6,590 nt of DNA from an uncultured Longilinea sp. (GCA_937863945.1 CALMIB010000418.1:1-6590), one strand, 5' to 3'; shown: positions 1 to 6,090, counted from the stretch's first letter. Numbers and translations: made by a program. The notes: generated from the sequence alone by a model not told the origin.

Positions 1-273
1 CAATACCAGCGGCGGCAGAGCAAGAAGAATCCGGCAGTTCAGGGTGAATTGACAGCCCCCATGCCCGCCAAGGTGATTGACGTGCTTGTCCGGCCGGGCG
101 AGGTTGTCTCAGCCGGCCAACCTTTGATTCTGCTGGAATCGATGAAAATGCAGATGGAGGTAAAATCGCCGGCGAATGGCATGATCGAGGCGGTTTTTGT
201 CCAAGCGGCTGCCCAGGTTGAAAAGGGGGCCCGGTTGGTGTCAATTCAAAACGAAAACCCACGGATATCTTGA
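1..273 (+). CDS. Biotin carboxyl carrier domain, C-terminal part of a biotin-dependent carboxylase subunit (5' truncated)
   Basis: The frame is open from the first base of the window to a TGA at 271-273, so the gene begins upstream and only its last 90 residues are visible. They form a biotinyl (lipoyl-like) domain: a TAPMPAKV strand, a VRPGEVVSAGQPL turn, the biotin site ESMKMQMEV and the closing PANGMIEAVFV strand. The lysine of MKM (codon 145-147) should be the residue carrying biotin. In family terms, biotin carboxylase charges this biotin with CO2 and a carboxyltransferase passes it to an acyl-CoA or pyruvate. The Lys-rich stretch before the domain looks like a linker, so this could be a free carrier protein or the tail of an acyl-CoA carboxylase alpha subunit. 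TTG 49 and ATG 61 are in frame but would cut into the domain fold, so I do not use them as starts. The domain call is firm; the enzyme's substrate is unknown. Confidence 0.9.
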   Translation, partial: QYQRRQSKKNPAVQGELTAPMPAKVIDVLVRPGEVVSAGQPLILLESMKMQMEVKSPANGMIEAVFVQAAAQVEKGARLVSIQNENPRIS

Positions 274-297
274 CAGAATGGATATAATTAGTAAAAT
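270..297 (+). promoter_or_regulatory. Sigma-70-like promoter
   Basis: A perfect -35 hexamer TTGACA (270-275) is followed after 16 bases by TAAAAT (292-297), a 5-of-6 match to the -10 consensus. The -35 overlaps the TGA stop of the biotin carrier gene. A TATAAT at 283-288 lies only 7 bases from the -35 and has no good -35 of its own, so I take the TAAAAT as the -10. Transcription would start near 303-305. This is the best promoter ahead of the transporter operon, but an intrinsic terminator at 463-492 stands between them. Confidence 0.5.
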
Positions 298-300
298 CAC

Positions 301-320
301 GTTATCCCATCACAGATAAC
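301..320. promoter_or_regulatory. Inverted repeat at predicted transcription start (candidate operator or 5' hairpin)
   Basis: GTTATC (301-306) and GATAAC (315-320) are perfect inverted repeats around an 8-base spacer. They cover the start site predicted from the promoter at 270-297. As DNA this could be an operator for a dimeric repressor. As RNA it would be a 6-bp hairpin at the 5' end of the transcript. The arms are short, so chance is possible. Confidence 0.3.
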
Positions 321-322
321 CT

Positions 323-436
323 ATGATAGCCACGATTGCCCTTTACGTTTATACCGTTTGTATGATTTGGTTCATGATGCTTAATCTGAATCAAACCACC
401 GTAGGACGGTACCTGGAGCGTAAAAGGGTAATGTGA
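323..436 (+). CDS. Possible 37-residue membrane microprotein or leader peptide
   Basis: An ATG at 323 opens a 37-codon frame ending with TGA at 434-436. The product starts with a hydrophobic stretch at about residues 2-22 (MIATIALYVYTV, then Met/Trp/Phe/Leu-rich), enough for one membrane helix. A basic tail containing RYLERKR follows, which by the positive-inside rule would face the cytoplasm. The frame lies about 18 bases after the predicted transcription start and wholly before the terminator at 463-492, so it could form its own short transcription unit. Against it: no Shine-Dalgarno sequence precedes the ATG, and I do not recognise the protein. Ile, Leu and Val are present but not in runs, so a classic branched-chain attenuator peptide is not clearly indicated. 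It may be non-coding. Confidence 0.25.
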   Translation: MIATIALYVYTVCMIWFMMLNLNQTTVGRYLERKRVM

Positions 437-462
437 GCAAACCTCACACCCAAGGTTAAGAC

Positions 463-492
463 AAAAAAACCGTCCACCAGGGCGGTTTTTTT
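463..492 (+). terminator. Intrinsic terminator upstream of the transporter operon
   Basis: The arms 463-475 and 480-492 pair over 13 positions with one G-U wobble, around an ACCA loop. The base is seven A-T pairs and the right arm ends in seven T. The A-run on the left makes it potentially bidirectional. It would end transcription from the promoter at 270-297 or from the biotin carrier gene. It lies about 100 bases before the first transporter gene, so it could insulate the operon or act as a conditional attenuator. Confidence 0.85.
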
Positions 493-506
493 AGTAATAT
501 CCCATG

Positions 507-517
507 AAGGAGGTGAT
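507..517 (+). promoter_or_regulatory. Isolated extended Shine-Dalgarno sequence (AAGGAGGTGAT)
   Basis: AAGGAGGTGAT matches 11 consecutive bases of the complement of the 16S rRNA 3' end, stronger than any other ribosome-binding site in the window. No ATG or GTG lies 5-9 bases downstream. The nearest usable codon, TTG 529, is 15 bases from the GGAGG core and would add 21 atypical residues before the lipoprotein signal. It may be a ribosome standby site, a relic of a lost small gene, or chance. Confidence 0.4.
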
Positions 518-581
518 TCAATCGACGTTTGTTTAATCTAACCGGCAATTTAACGAACTGGATTTTTCGAAAAAAACCAAT

Positions 582-586
582 GGAGG
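582..586 (+). promoter_or_regulatory. Ribosome-binding site that fixes the binding-protein start
   Basis: GGAGG lies 5 bases before ATG 592. Starting there gives a textbook lipoprotein signal peptide, whereas the in-frame TTG at 529 would push the lipobox to residue 41. Confidence 0.75.
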
Positions 587-591
587 AGAGA

Positions 592-1812
592 ATGAATAAG
601 CGTTTCTTTGTTTTTGTTGCGTTGATCCTGGTGATGGTCATCGCAAGCTGCTCGCCAAGCGCGGGATCGAACCCATCTGGCGCGGGCGCTGCGCCGGCTG
701 AATGTGCCAGTGATGCCTTCGGCTGCGCAAAAATTGCGCCCGGGCAGACGATCAAAATTGGCATGGGCGCGCCAATGACGGGCGGCGATGCCAGCTTTGG
801 CATCGACATCTCGCAGGGCGGCAGAATTGCCGTGACGGATGCCGGCGAACTGGAAGGCTTTAAGTTTGAATTGATCGCCGAGGATGACAGCGGTACGGCA
901 GAAGGTGGCGCCGCCGTGGCGAACAAACTGGTCGCCGATCCGACGGTGGTGGCTATTGCCGGACATATCTTTTCCGGCGCGACGGCTGCAGCCATTCCGA
1001 TTTATGAAAAAGTCGGTCTGCCAATGCTGTCGCCCTCGGCCACCAATCCGCCTCTGGCGGAAATGGGTTCGAAGGTCTTCAACCGCATCGCCTTCACGGA
1101 TGCGATCCAGGGCAAATTCGCAGGCACATATTTGTATGAGAAACTCGGAATTCGTAAACTGGCCGTCATGCACGACGGATCGGATTACGGCAAAGGCCTG
1201 GCTGAAATTGTGCGCGATACCTTCACCAGCCTGGGCGGCGAGGTGGTTTCGTTCTCCGCGATTACCTCCAAGGAATCCGATTACACCGCGCCGTTGGCCG
1301 CTGTTGCAGCGACACAACCGGAAGCGCTGTACTTTGGCGGCTATACCCAGGATGGCGCAATTCTGGCCAACAACATGAAGCAAACCGGCCTGGAAAATGC
1401 CATCTTCTTTGGCTGCGACGGCACCTACGGCCAGGATTTCCTGGATCGGACCGGCGCCAATGGCAACGGCGCATATGCTGTGTCCCTGACGCCTGCCGAC
1501 ACGGATTCCAAGGTCAAATTTGACGCGGCTTACGAGGCTGCGTTCGGTGTGAAGCCTGGAACGTTGTCGCCTTATACCTGGAACGGTTACGATGTCGTGG
1601 CTGCCTTGATCGCGCAGGTCAAGGCGGTGGCGATTAAGGGTTCGGATGGCAACCTGTACATCCCGCGCGGCGCTCTGGTAAATGCAGTTCGCAATTTGAA
1701 GGATTACCAGGGCCTGACGGGCGTATTTACCTGCGATGCGAAGGGCGAATGCAACGCCTCGGGCCCCCTTTTGGTCACCATCCAGGACGGCAAGTGGGTA
1801 GTCGCAGAATAA
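592..1812 (+). CDS. livK: ABC transporter substrate-binding lipoprotein, branched-chain amino acid family (LivJ/LivK-like)
   Basis: The 406-residue product should be the extracytoplasmic binding component of the importer encoded downstream. Residues 1-20 are a lipoprotein signal: MNKR, a hydrophobic core, then the lipobox IASC with Cys20 as the lipidated residue. A Ser/Gly/Ala-rich tether reaches about residue 35. The type I binding-protein fold (Peripla_BP_6 family) begins with IKIGMGAPMTGGDASFG at about 54-70. SPSATNP (147-153) matches the Ser-Ala-Thr segment that holds the ligand's carboxylate in LivJ/LivK proteins. DYGKGLAE (198-205) and YTWNGYDVVAAL (328-339) are further family landmarks. 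Cys38/Cys45 and Cys381/Cys387 form two close pairs that might be disulfides. The length is slightly above E. coli LivK because of the tether. It is followed by hairpins that may boost its level over the permeases. The exact ligand (Leu/Ile/Val, other amino acids, or an amide) cannot be read from sequence. The symbol is by family and position. Confidence 0.9.
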   Translation: MNKRFFVFVALILVMVIASCSPSAGSNPSGAGAAPAECASDAFGCAKIAPGQTIKIGMGAPMTGGDASFGIDISQGGRIAVTDAGELEGFKFELIAEDDSGTAEGGAAVANKLVADPTVVAIAGHIFSGATAAAIPIYEKVGLPMLSPSATNPPLAEMGSKVFNRIAFTDAIQGKFAGTYLYEKLGIRKLAVMHDGSDYGKGLAEIVRDTFTSLGGEVVSFSAITSKESDYTAPLAAVAATQPEALYFGGYTQDGAILANNMKQTGLENAIFFGCDGTYGQDFLDRTGANGNGAYAVSLTPADTDSKVKFDAAYEAAFGVKPGTLSPYTWNGYDVVAALIAQVKAVAIKGSDGNLYIPRGALVNAVRNLKDYQGLTGVFTCDAKGECNASGPLLVTIQDGKWVVAE

Positions 1813-1825
1813 ATTTTTGATCTAT

Positions 1826-1843
1826 CCGGGCTGAAGAGTCCGG
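1826..1843 (+). promoter_or_regulatory. Short intercistronic hairpin
   Basis: CCGGGCT (1826-1832) pairs with AGTCCGG (1837-1843) over 7 bp including one G-U, with a GAAG loop. It lies 13 bases after the binding-protein stop and has no following T-run, so it is not a standard terminator. It may protect the mRNA 3' end together with the larger hairpin at 1865-1896. Confidence 0.4.
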
Positions 1844-1864
1844 CCGAACAACAACGTTCAATCA

Positions 1865-1896
1865 TTCCCTTTCCTCCCGCAAGGGAGGAAAGGGAA
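1865..1896 (+). promoter_or_regulatory. Perfect 14-bp hairpin with GCAA tetraloop between livK and livH
   Basis: The arms 1865-1878 and 1883-1896 pair without mismatch around GCAA, a stable GNRA-type tetraloop. GAGTGGGGTAAA rather than a T-run follows, so full termination is unlikely. In binding-protein operons such structures often block 3' exonucleases or partly stop transcription, leaving much more binding protein than permease. The right arm contains a GGAGG, but it is 24 bases from the livH start and locked in the stem. livH must then rely on the weak GGGG at 1901-1904. Confidence 0.7.
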
Positions 1897-1912
1897 GAGT
1901 GGGGTAAAACCT

Positions 1913-3019
1913 ATGACCGCTTTATCAAGCGTTTCCTTCAAGACCCCCCAGCTTGTGGCCCGTATCATCCGGTCTGTCATCGGTATTATTGTGGTTGTTT
2001 GGGCGGCCATGCGCATTTATAACGTGCTTTTTGTGAATCAGGCTTACGGCCTGGATACCTGGGTTCGTTTTGGAATTACCGGTTTGATCATCGGCGGCAT
2101 GTATGCCCTGATTGCCATTGGGTACACACTTGTGTATGGCATTCTTGGCATGATCAATTTCGCGCACGGCGAAGTAATGATGATAGGAACTTTCGGCGGA
2201 TATTTTGTCCTGGAAGCCCTGGCTGCCATTCCGGCTCCAACGCTGGCGAATCCGGATCTGAATTTTTTGAATGCTCAACCGTTGCTGTCGATATTGCTGG
2301 CATTCCTGGCTGGCACGCTGGCGGCTTCTTTGATGGGTTACTTGCTAGAGAAAATCGCTTACCGCCCGCTTAGAAACGCCCCCCGCCTGGCTCCATTGAT
2401 CAGCGCGATTGGTGCGTCCATCTTTTTACAAAATGCCGTGCAACTCTTATTCAGCCCCCAATTGCGCGATTATACCAATCCGGATGCACTCGCCCGAGGC
2501 ACCGGCTGGTCGATCGAAATTGCGGGTAGTCAGGTGCTGGTCACCTATACCGGTGTTTTGTCGTTTGTTTTGTCGATCCTATTGATGGTTGGATTGTATG
2601 TGTTGGTTCAGAAAACACGGATTGGCCGGGCTATGCGAGCGGTTGCCCAGGATAAAAAGACGGCTGCATTGATGGGCGTGGACGTCGACGCGGTGATCAG
2701 CCAGACCTTCATCATCAGCGGAGCGCTGGCCGGCGCGGCCGGGGTGATGTGGGGCATCCACAACGGTTTGGTCTATTACTTCCTGGGTTTTATCCCTGGC
2801 ATCAAAGCATTCACCGCAGCAGTGCTTGGCGGCATCGGCAATATTCCGGGCGCTATGCTGGGTGGATTGGTGTTGGGGTTGGTTGAATCAATCGGGCCGG
2901 CGGCTTTAGGAATTGATTTTCAGCTCAAGGATGTAATCGCATTCTTGATCCTGGTGCTCGTGCTTATTTTCCGGCCTTCCGGTCTTCTGGGCGCGGCTTC
3001 GGTGGAGGAAAAGCTATGA
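1913..3019 (+). CDS. livH: Branched-chain amino acid ABC transporter permease LivH
   Basis: A 368-residue polytopic membrane protein, one half of the import channel. The N-terminus (about 1-45) adds a membrane helix (SVIGIIVVVWAAM) beyond the usual roughly 300-residue LivH. The family core starts at about residue 50, with GLIIGGMYALIAIGYTLVYG and the hallmark GMINFAHGE (79-87). RPLRNAP (151-157) follows the next helices. The cytoplasmic EAA-like loop that contacts an ATPase is RAMRAVAQDKKTAALMGVD at about 239-257. GAAGVMWG and KAFTAAVLGGIGNIPGAMLGG (about 274-318) are typical C-terminal landmarks, and the protein closes with a helix and RPSGLLG. ATG 1913 has only a weak GGGG at 1901-1904, and expression may depend on the hairpin just upstream. 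Its stop overlaps the livM start as ATGA, which implies coupling. The family assignment is secure; the amino acid preference is not shown. Confidence 0.93.
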   Translation: MTALSSVSFKTPQLVARIIRSVIGIIVVVWAAMRIYNVLFVNQAYGLDTWVRFGITGLIIGGMYALIAIGYTLVYGILGMINFAHGEVMMIGTFGGYFVLEALAAIPAPTLANPDLNFLNAQPLLSILLAFLAGTLAASLMGYLLEKIAYRPLRNAPRLAPLISAIGASIFLQNAVQLLFSPQLRDYTNPDALARGTGWSIEIAGSQVLVTYTGVLSFVLSILLMVGLYVLVQKTRIGRAMRAVAQDKKTAALMGVDVDAVISQTFIISGALAGAAGVMWGIHNGLVYYFLGFIPGIKAFTAAVLGGIGNIPGAMLGGLVLGLVESIGPAALGIDFQLKDVIAFLILVLVLIFRPSGLLGAASVEEKL

Positions 3020-4587
3020 AACTGCAAGAATCATCCTTCAGAAGCGGTTTGCGATCAGGCACTACTTTAGCTCTCATCTTGATGTTTCTGGTTTTGATCG
3101 GGTTCAACGCGTCGGGCGCTGCTTTGCTTGCCCGTTTATTTGGGCAAACGACTTTGTCGGGGCAACTTCCCCCGGCGATTTTTGGTATTGTTTTTATCGC
3201 GTTGCTGGCCGTGGGGCAGGGAATTTCTTCTGCGCTTGCATCCAGACGTAGAAATGCTGCCCGGCCCTGGGTGAGCAGTTTTGCAGCGGCTGGCCTGGCT
3301 GGCCTGGCATTGGCCGTTTTTATTCTGGTGATGGGCAGCCTGTATCAAAACGGCGCTGATTTTCGCAAGACCCTTTACGCGCTTTCCCCGGCTTACATCA
3401 AATTCCTGACAGTTGATCAAATGCCAATTGTTGGCGCAGCGATTTCGCTGGCCGTCATGCTCCTGGCGGGCGGCCTGGCCGGCCTGGCGGCGATCTACCT
3501 GCCGTTTGGAACGTACTGGCAGCGTGTGAAAACCATGTTTGTGCGATTCTGGAACCTGGACGGAAGCAGGTCATTGCGTGCCAACCGCTATTTCAAGTTC
3601 GGGTTGTATGCCGTGCTCGTGTTGATGTGCTTTTTTGTGCCGCGAGTCTGGGGGTCGTACTGGAATTACGTTTTCGGGCTGGTCGGCATTTATGTCCTTT
3701 TGGGTCTGGGCCTGAATATCATTGTTGGTTTGTCCGGTCAACTCGTCCTGGGGTATGTGGCCTTTTTTGCTATCGGCGCATACTCGGTGGCGTTATTAAA
3801 CGCGCCGATTCCACATAACTTGATGTGGGGGTTCTGGGCGGCGGTCGTCATAGGTATCTTGCTGGCGGCGCTTTCGGGATTCCTGATCGGTTTGCCCCTT
3901 ATGCGCTTACGGGGCGACTATCTGGCCATTGTGACGATGGGGTTTGGCGAGATCATCCGCGTCCTCTTGAAAAGCGATCTGCTGACCAGTTTTACCGGCG
4001 GGCCGCGCGGCGTTCAAGATATCCGGGGTCCTTCGCTGTTTGGCCAATCCTTTTCATCGGATATCGATTTTATGTATTTGATCATCCTGGCAGTGGCGCT
4101 GGCATTGTTCATCGCCAGCCGTCTGCAAAACTCTCGCGTTGGACGCAGTTGGATTGCCATTCGCGAAGACGAGACCGTCGCCCAGGCCAGCGGTGTAAAC
4201 ACGACACGGTACAAATTGTTGGCACTGGCACTTGGGGCCGCATTCGCAGGACTGGGCGGCGTGCTTTTTGCAGCGCGTAATCAATTTACCGGGCCGGAGG
4301 ACCACGTATTAATGGTTTCTATTAACGTGCTTTCGTTGGTCATTGTCGGCGGCATGGGCAGCGTTCCAGGCGTGGTGTTAGGAGCTTTTGCCTTGAAAGG
4401 TCTGCCTGAAATATTGCGCGAGCTGGCAAATTACCGTTTACTTGCCTTTGGCGCCTTGCTGGTGATTATGATGATTGCCCGACCGCAGGGCTTATGGCCG
4501 GTTGGGCGTCCATCGCTCCAGCGGAAGGAAGCTCCGGACTCTCCCACGGAAAATGATAAACCCAATCAGGAGGCGCCCAATGGCTAA
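3016..4587 (+). CDS. livM: Branched-chain amino acid ABC transporter permease LivM with long N-terminal membrane extension
   Basis: The second channel subunit, 523 residues, well above the usual 300-430. The first 190 or so residues are extra. They hold about four hydrophobic segments (near 16-33, 53-72, 90-110 and 137-163), with the short repeat GLAGLA at 93-98 and again at 153-158. The LivM core begins near 196 and contains LGLNIIVGLSGQLVLGYVAF (231-250), a signature of the family. Next come LRGDYLAIVTMGFGEIIR (298-315) and TGGPRGV (327-333). The ATPase-contacting loop is GRSWIAIREDETVAQASGV (376-394), and VIVGGMGSVPGVVLGA (442-457) follows. Core hydrophobic segments end with RPQGLWP, then a charged Pro/Asn/Glu-rich tail (about 497-523). 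GGAGG (3004-3008) lies 7 bases before ATG 3016. The start overlaps livH by 4 bases and the end overlaps livG by 8. The role of the extension is unknown; it may be lineage-specific. Confidence 0.93.
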   Translation: MKLQESSFRSGLRSGTTLALILMFLVLIGFNASGAALLARLFGQTTLSGQLPPAIFGIVFIALLAVGQGISSALASRRRNAARPWVSSFAAAGLAGLALAVFILVMGSLYQNGADFRKTLYALSPAYIKFLTVDQMPIVGAAISLAVMLLAGGLAGLAAIYLPFGTYWQRVKTMFVRFWNLDGSRSLRANRYFKFGLYAVLVLMCFFVPRVWGSYWNYVFGLVGIYVLLGLGLNIIVGLSGQLVLGYVAFFAIGAYSVALLNAPIPHNLMWGFWAAVVIGILLAALSGFLIGLPLMRLRGDYLAIVTMGFGEIIRVLLKSDLLTSFTGGPRGVQDIRGPSLFGQSFSSDIDFMYLIILAVALALFIASRLQNSRVGRSWIAIREDETVAQASGVNTTRYKLLALALGAAFAGLGGVLFAARNQFTGPEDHVLMVSINVLSLVIVGGMGSVPGVVLGAFALKGLPEILRELANYRLLAFGALLVIMMIARPQGLWPVGRPSLQRKEAPDSPTENDKPNQEAPNG

Positions 4588-5386
4588 TTGTCTGGAAACC
4601 TCAAAGGTATCCAAATTTTTTGGTGGGCTGGTTGCCGTCGATAAAGTTGACCTGGAAATTCCGGAGCGGTGCATTTACAGCATCATCGGGCCAAACGGCG
4701 CAGGGAAGACTACGCTGTTCAATTGTATTTCCGGGTATTACACGCCAGAGCAAGGCGCGGTCCGTTACTATGGGAAAGAGATCCAGGGCTTATCGACCGA
4801 TACGATTGCCGGTCTGGGCATCGCGCGCACCTATCAAAACATCCGATTATTCAAGGAAATGACTGCGATCGAAAATGTTTTGATTGGCCAACAGCCGCAC
4901 CTGCGAACAAGCTGGCTGGATGCGGTTTTGCATACCCGGCGGTATAACCTGGAGGAAGCCGAAGCATTGAATGAGGCGCACCGCTTGATGAAATTCGTCG
5001 GCCTTGGCGGGATGGGCGATACGCTTTCCCGTAATTTGCCCTACGGTGCGCAACGCCGCCTGGAAATTGCCCGGGCGTTGGCCAACCATCCCAGGCTGCT
5101 ATTGCTGGATGAACCTACCGCAGGGATGAATCCGCAGGAGACCGAGGTGATGAAGCATTTCATTCACGGCTTGCGGGATCAACTGGACCTTACCATCCTG
5201 CTGATTGAGCACGATATGCGCGTAGTCATGGGAATCTCTGATCGGATTACCGTCCTGGATCATGGCATGAAGATTGCCGAGGGTTCGCCGGCGGAAATTC
5301 AAAGCAACCCGCGCGTCATTGAGGCGTACCTGGGCTCGGGCACGGAAGCGTTGACCGAAAAATACCGGAGAAAGAAACTGCAATGA
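4580..5386 (+). CDS. livG: Branched-chain amino acid ABC transporter ATP-binding protein LivG
   Basis: A 268-residue cytoplasmic ATPase that pairs with LivF to drive import. In order: Walker A GPNGAGKTT (37-45), Q-loop glutamine in TYQNIRLF (Gln86), ABC signature LPYGAQRRLEIARAL (153-167), Walker B LLLLDEPTAG (173-182) with catalytic Glu178, and the H-loop IEHDM (His211). The signature reads YGAQ where LSGGQ is the general consensus, and YGxQ forms are usual in LivG. The C-terminal VIEAYLG is typical of LivG and LivF. ATG 4580 is chosen because AGGAGG (4568-4573) lies 6 bases before it and MANCLETSKVSKFFGGLVAV is the normal LivG opening. The frame stays open upstream to 4475, but that part is inside livM. 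It overlaps livM by 8 bases and livF by 4. All residues needed for ATP hydrolysis are present. Confidence 0.95.
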   Translation: MANCLETSKVSKFFGGLVAVDKVDLEIPERCIYSIIGPNGAGKTTLFNCISGYYTPEQGAVRYYGKEIQGLSTDTIAGLGIARTYQNIRLFKEMTAIENVLIGQQPHLRTSWLDAVLHTRRYNLEEAEALNEAHRLMKFVGLGGMGDTLSRNLPYGAQRRLEIARALANHPRLLLLDEPTAGMNPQETEVMKHFIHGLRDQLDLTILLIEHDMRVVMGISDRITVLDHGMKIAEGSPAEIQSNPRVIEAYLGSGTEALTEKYRRKKLQ

Positions 5387-6090
5387 TGCTCGAAATTACT
5401 GACCTAAAAGTATCCTACGGCGCCATTCAAGCGCTTCGGGGCATCGACCTAACCTTGAATGAAGGTGAAATTGTGGCTCTGATCGGCGGCAACGGCGCAG
5501 GGAAATCGACCACGCTGCAAACCATTTCCGGGCTGCTCAAACCGGTTTCAGGGTCTATCCGCTTCCTCGGAGATGAAATCATCGGGGTGGCTCCGCAGGA
5601 AATTGTCGCCCGGGGGATCATCCATGTCCCGGAAGGGCGCAGGATTTTCTCATCCTTGACCGTGGAGGAGAACCTGGAGATGGGAGCTTACTTGCAGCGC
5701 GATAAAATCGCCAAGCAGCGCACGCTGGAAGAGGCGTATGTCCGCTTTCCACGTTTGAAGGAGCGGCGCAAACAAGCCGGTGGAACGCTCTCGGGGGGCG
5801 AGCAGCAGATGTTGGCGATCGCGCGTGCCATCATGGCCCAACCGAAATTATTGTTGCTGGACGAGCCTTCCATGGGACTCTCGCCCGTGTTGGTTGAGCA
5901 GATCTTTGACATTATCGAGTCGATCAACGATCAGGGCACATCCATTCTCCTGGTGGAGCAGAATGCTCAAATGGCCCTGTCGATCGCCAATCGCGGGTAC
6001 GTGCTGGAAACCGGTGGAATTGTTTTATCAGGTGAAGCGGAAAGCCTGTTGCATGATCCGATGGTTATTGAAGCCTATCTTGGCGGGTAA
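5383..6090 (+). CDS. livF: Branched-chain amino acid ABC transporter ATP-binding protein LivF
   Basis: A 235-residue ATPase, the usual length for LivF, and the last gene of the operon. Walker A is GGNGAGKST (35-43), with Gly where most family members have Ala or Pro after the first Gly. VPEGRRIF (82-89) covers the Q-loop region and is characteristic of LivF. Then come the signature LSGGEQQMLAIARAI (136-150) and Walker B LLLLDEPSMGLSP (156-168) with Glu161. VEQNA (191-195) puts Gln193 where most ABC ATPases have the switch histidine; this is normal for LivF and suggests the two nucleotide sites are not equivalent. The C-terminus VIEAYLGG mirrors LivG. The start overlaps the livG stop as ATGA, with GGAG at 5367-5370 upstream. 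An immediate second ATG (5386) could also serve. A terminator follows the stop by about 20 bases. Confidence 0.95.
   Translation: MMLEITDLKVSYGAIQALRGIDLTLNEGEIVALIGGNGAGKSTTLQTISGLLKPVSGSIRFLGDEIIGVAPQEIVARGIIHVPEGRRIFSSLTVEENLEMGAYLQRDKIAKQRTLEEAYVRFPRLKERRKQAGGTLSGGEQQMLAIARAIMAQPKLLLLDEPSMGLSPVLVEQIFDIIESINDQGTSILLVEQNAQMALSIANRGYVLETGGIVLSGEAESLLHDPMVIEAYLGG

Larger units (their letters stand above)
437..591 (+). other. Spacer between the small ORF and the transporter operon
   Basis: Besides the terminator, the spacer contains two mutually exclusive short stems near 432-457. One pairs TGTGAG (432-437) with CTCACA (443-448). The other pairs AACCT (440-444) with AGGTT (453-457). After the terminator there is a -10-like TTTAAT at 532-537, but no acceptable -35 precedes it at normal spacing. 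The operon's own promoter is therefore either non-canonical here or upstream of the terminator. No gene is supported apart from a 10-codon frame (504-536) that overlaps the strong ribosome-binding sequence. Confidence 0.4.

Noticed and set aside
283..288. Perfect TATAAT as the -10 element
   Set aside because: It is only 7 bases from TTGACA and has no acceptable -35 at 16-18 bases. The TAAAAT at 292-297 has correct spacing.
398..492. T-box or similar known riboswitch in the operon leader
   Set aside because: The conserved T-box GGTGGNACCGCG-type bulge is absent and I see no other known riboswitch core.
529..591. TTG start at 529 for the binding protein (21 extra residues)
   Set aside because: The spacing from the strong AAGGAGG is 15 bases, the added residues are not signal-like, and ATG 592 has its own GGAGG and gives a classic lipoprotein signal.
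456..1383. Long - strand frames opposite the binding-protein gene (up to 277 codons)
   Set aside because: They are shadows of a strongly supported + strand gene, and their products have no family features.
3291..3490. GC-rich GGCCTGGC-type repeats in livM
   Set aside because: They encode Gly-Leu-Ala runs in membrane helices and need no separate explanation.
4475..4579. Upstream extension of livG by 35 residues
   Set aside because: This stretch encodes the end of LivM in another frame. ATG 4580 has a proper ribosome-binding site and a normal LivG N-terminus.
5383..6090. LivF lacks the usual H-loop histidine
   Set aside because: VEQNA with Gln at that position is normal for LivF, so it is not a defect.
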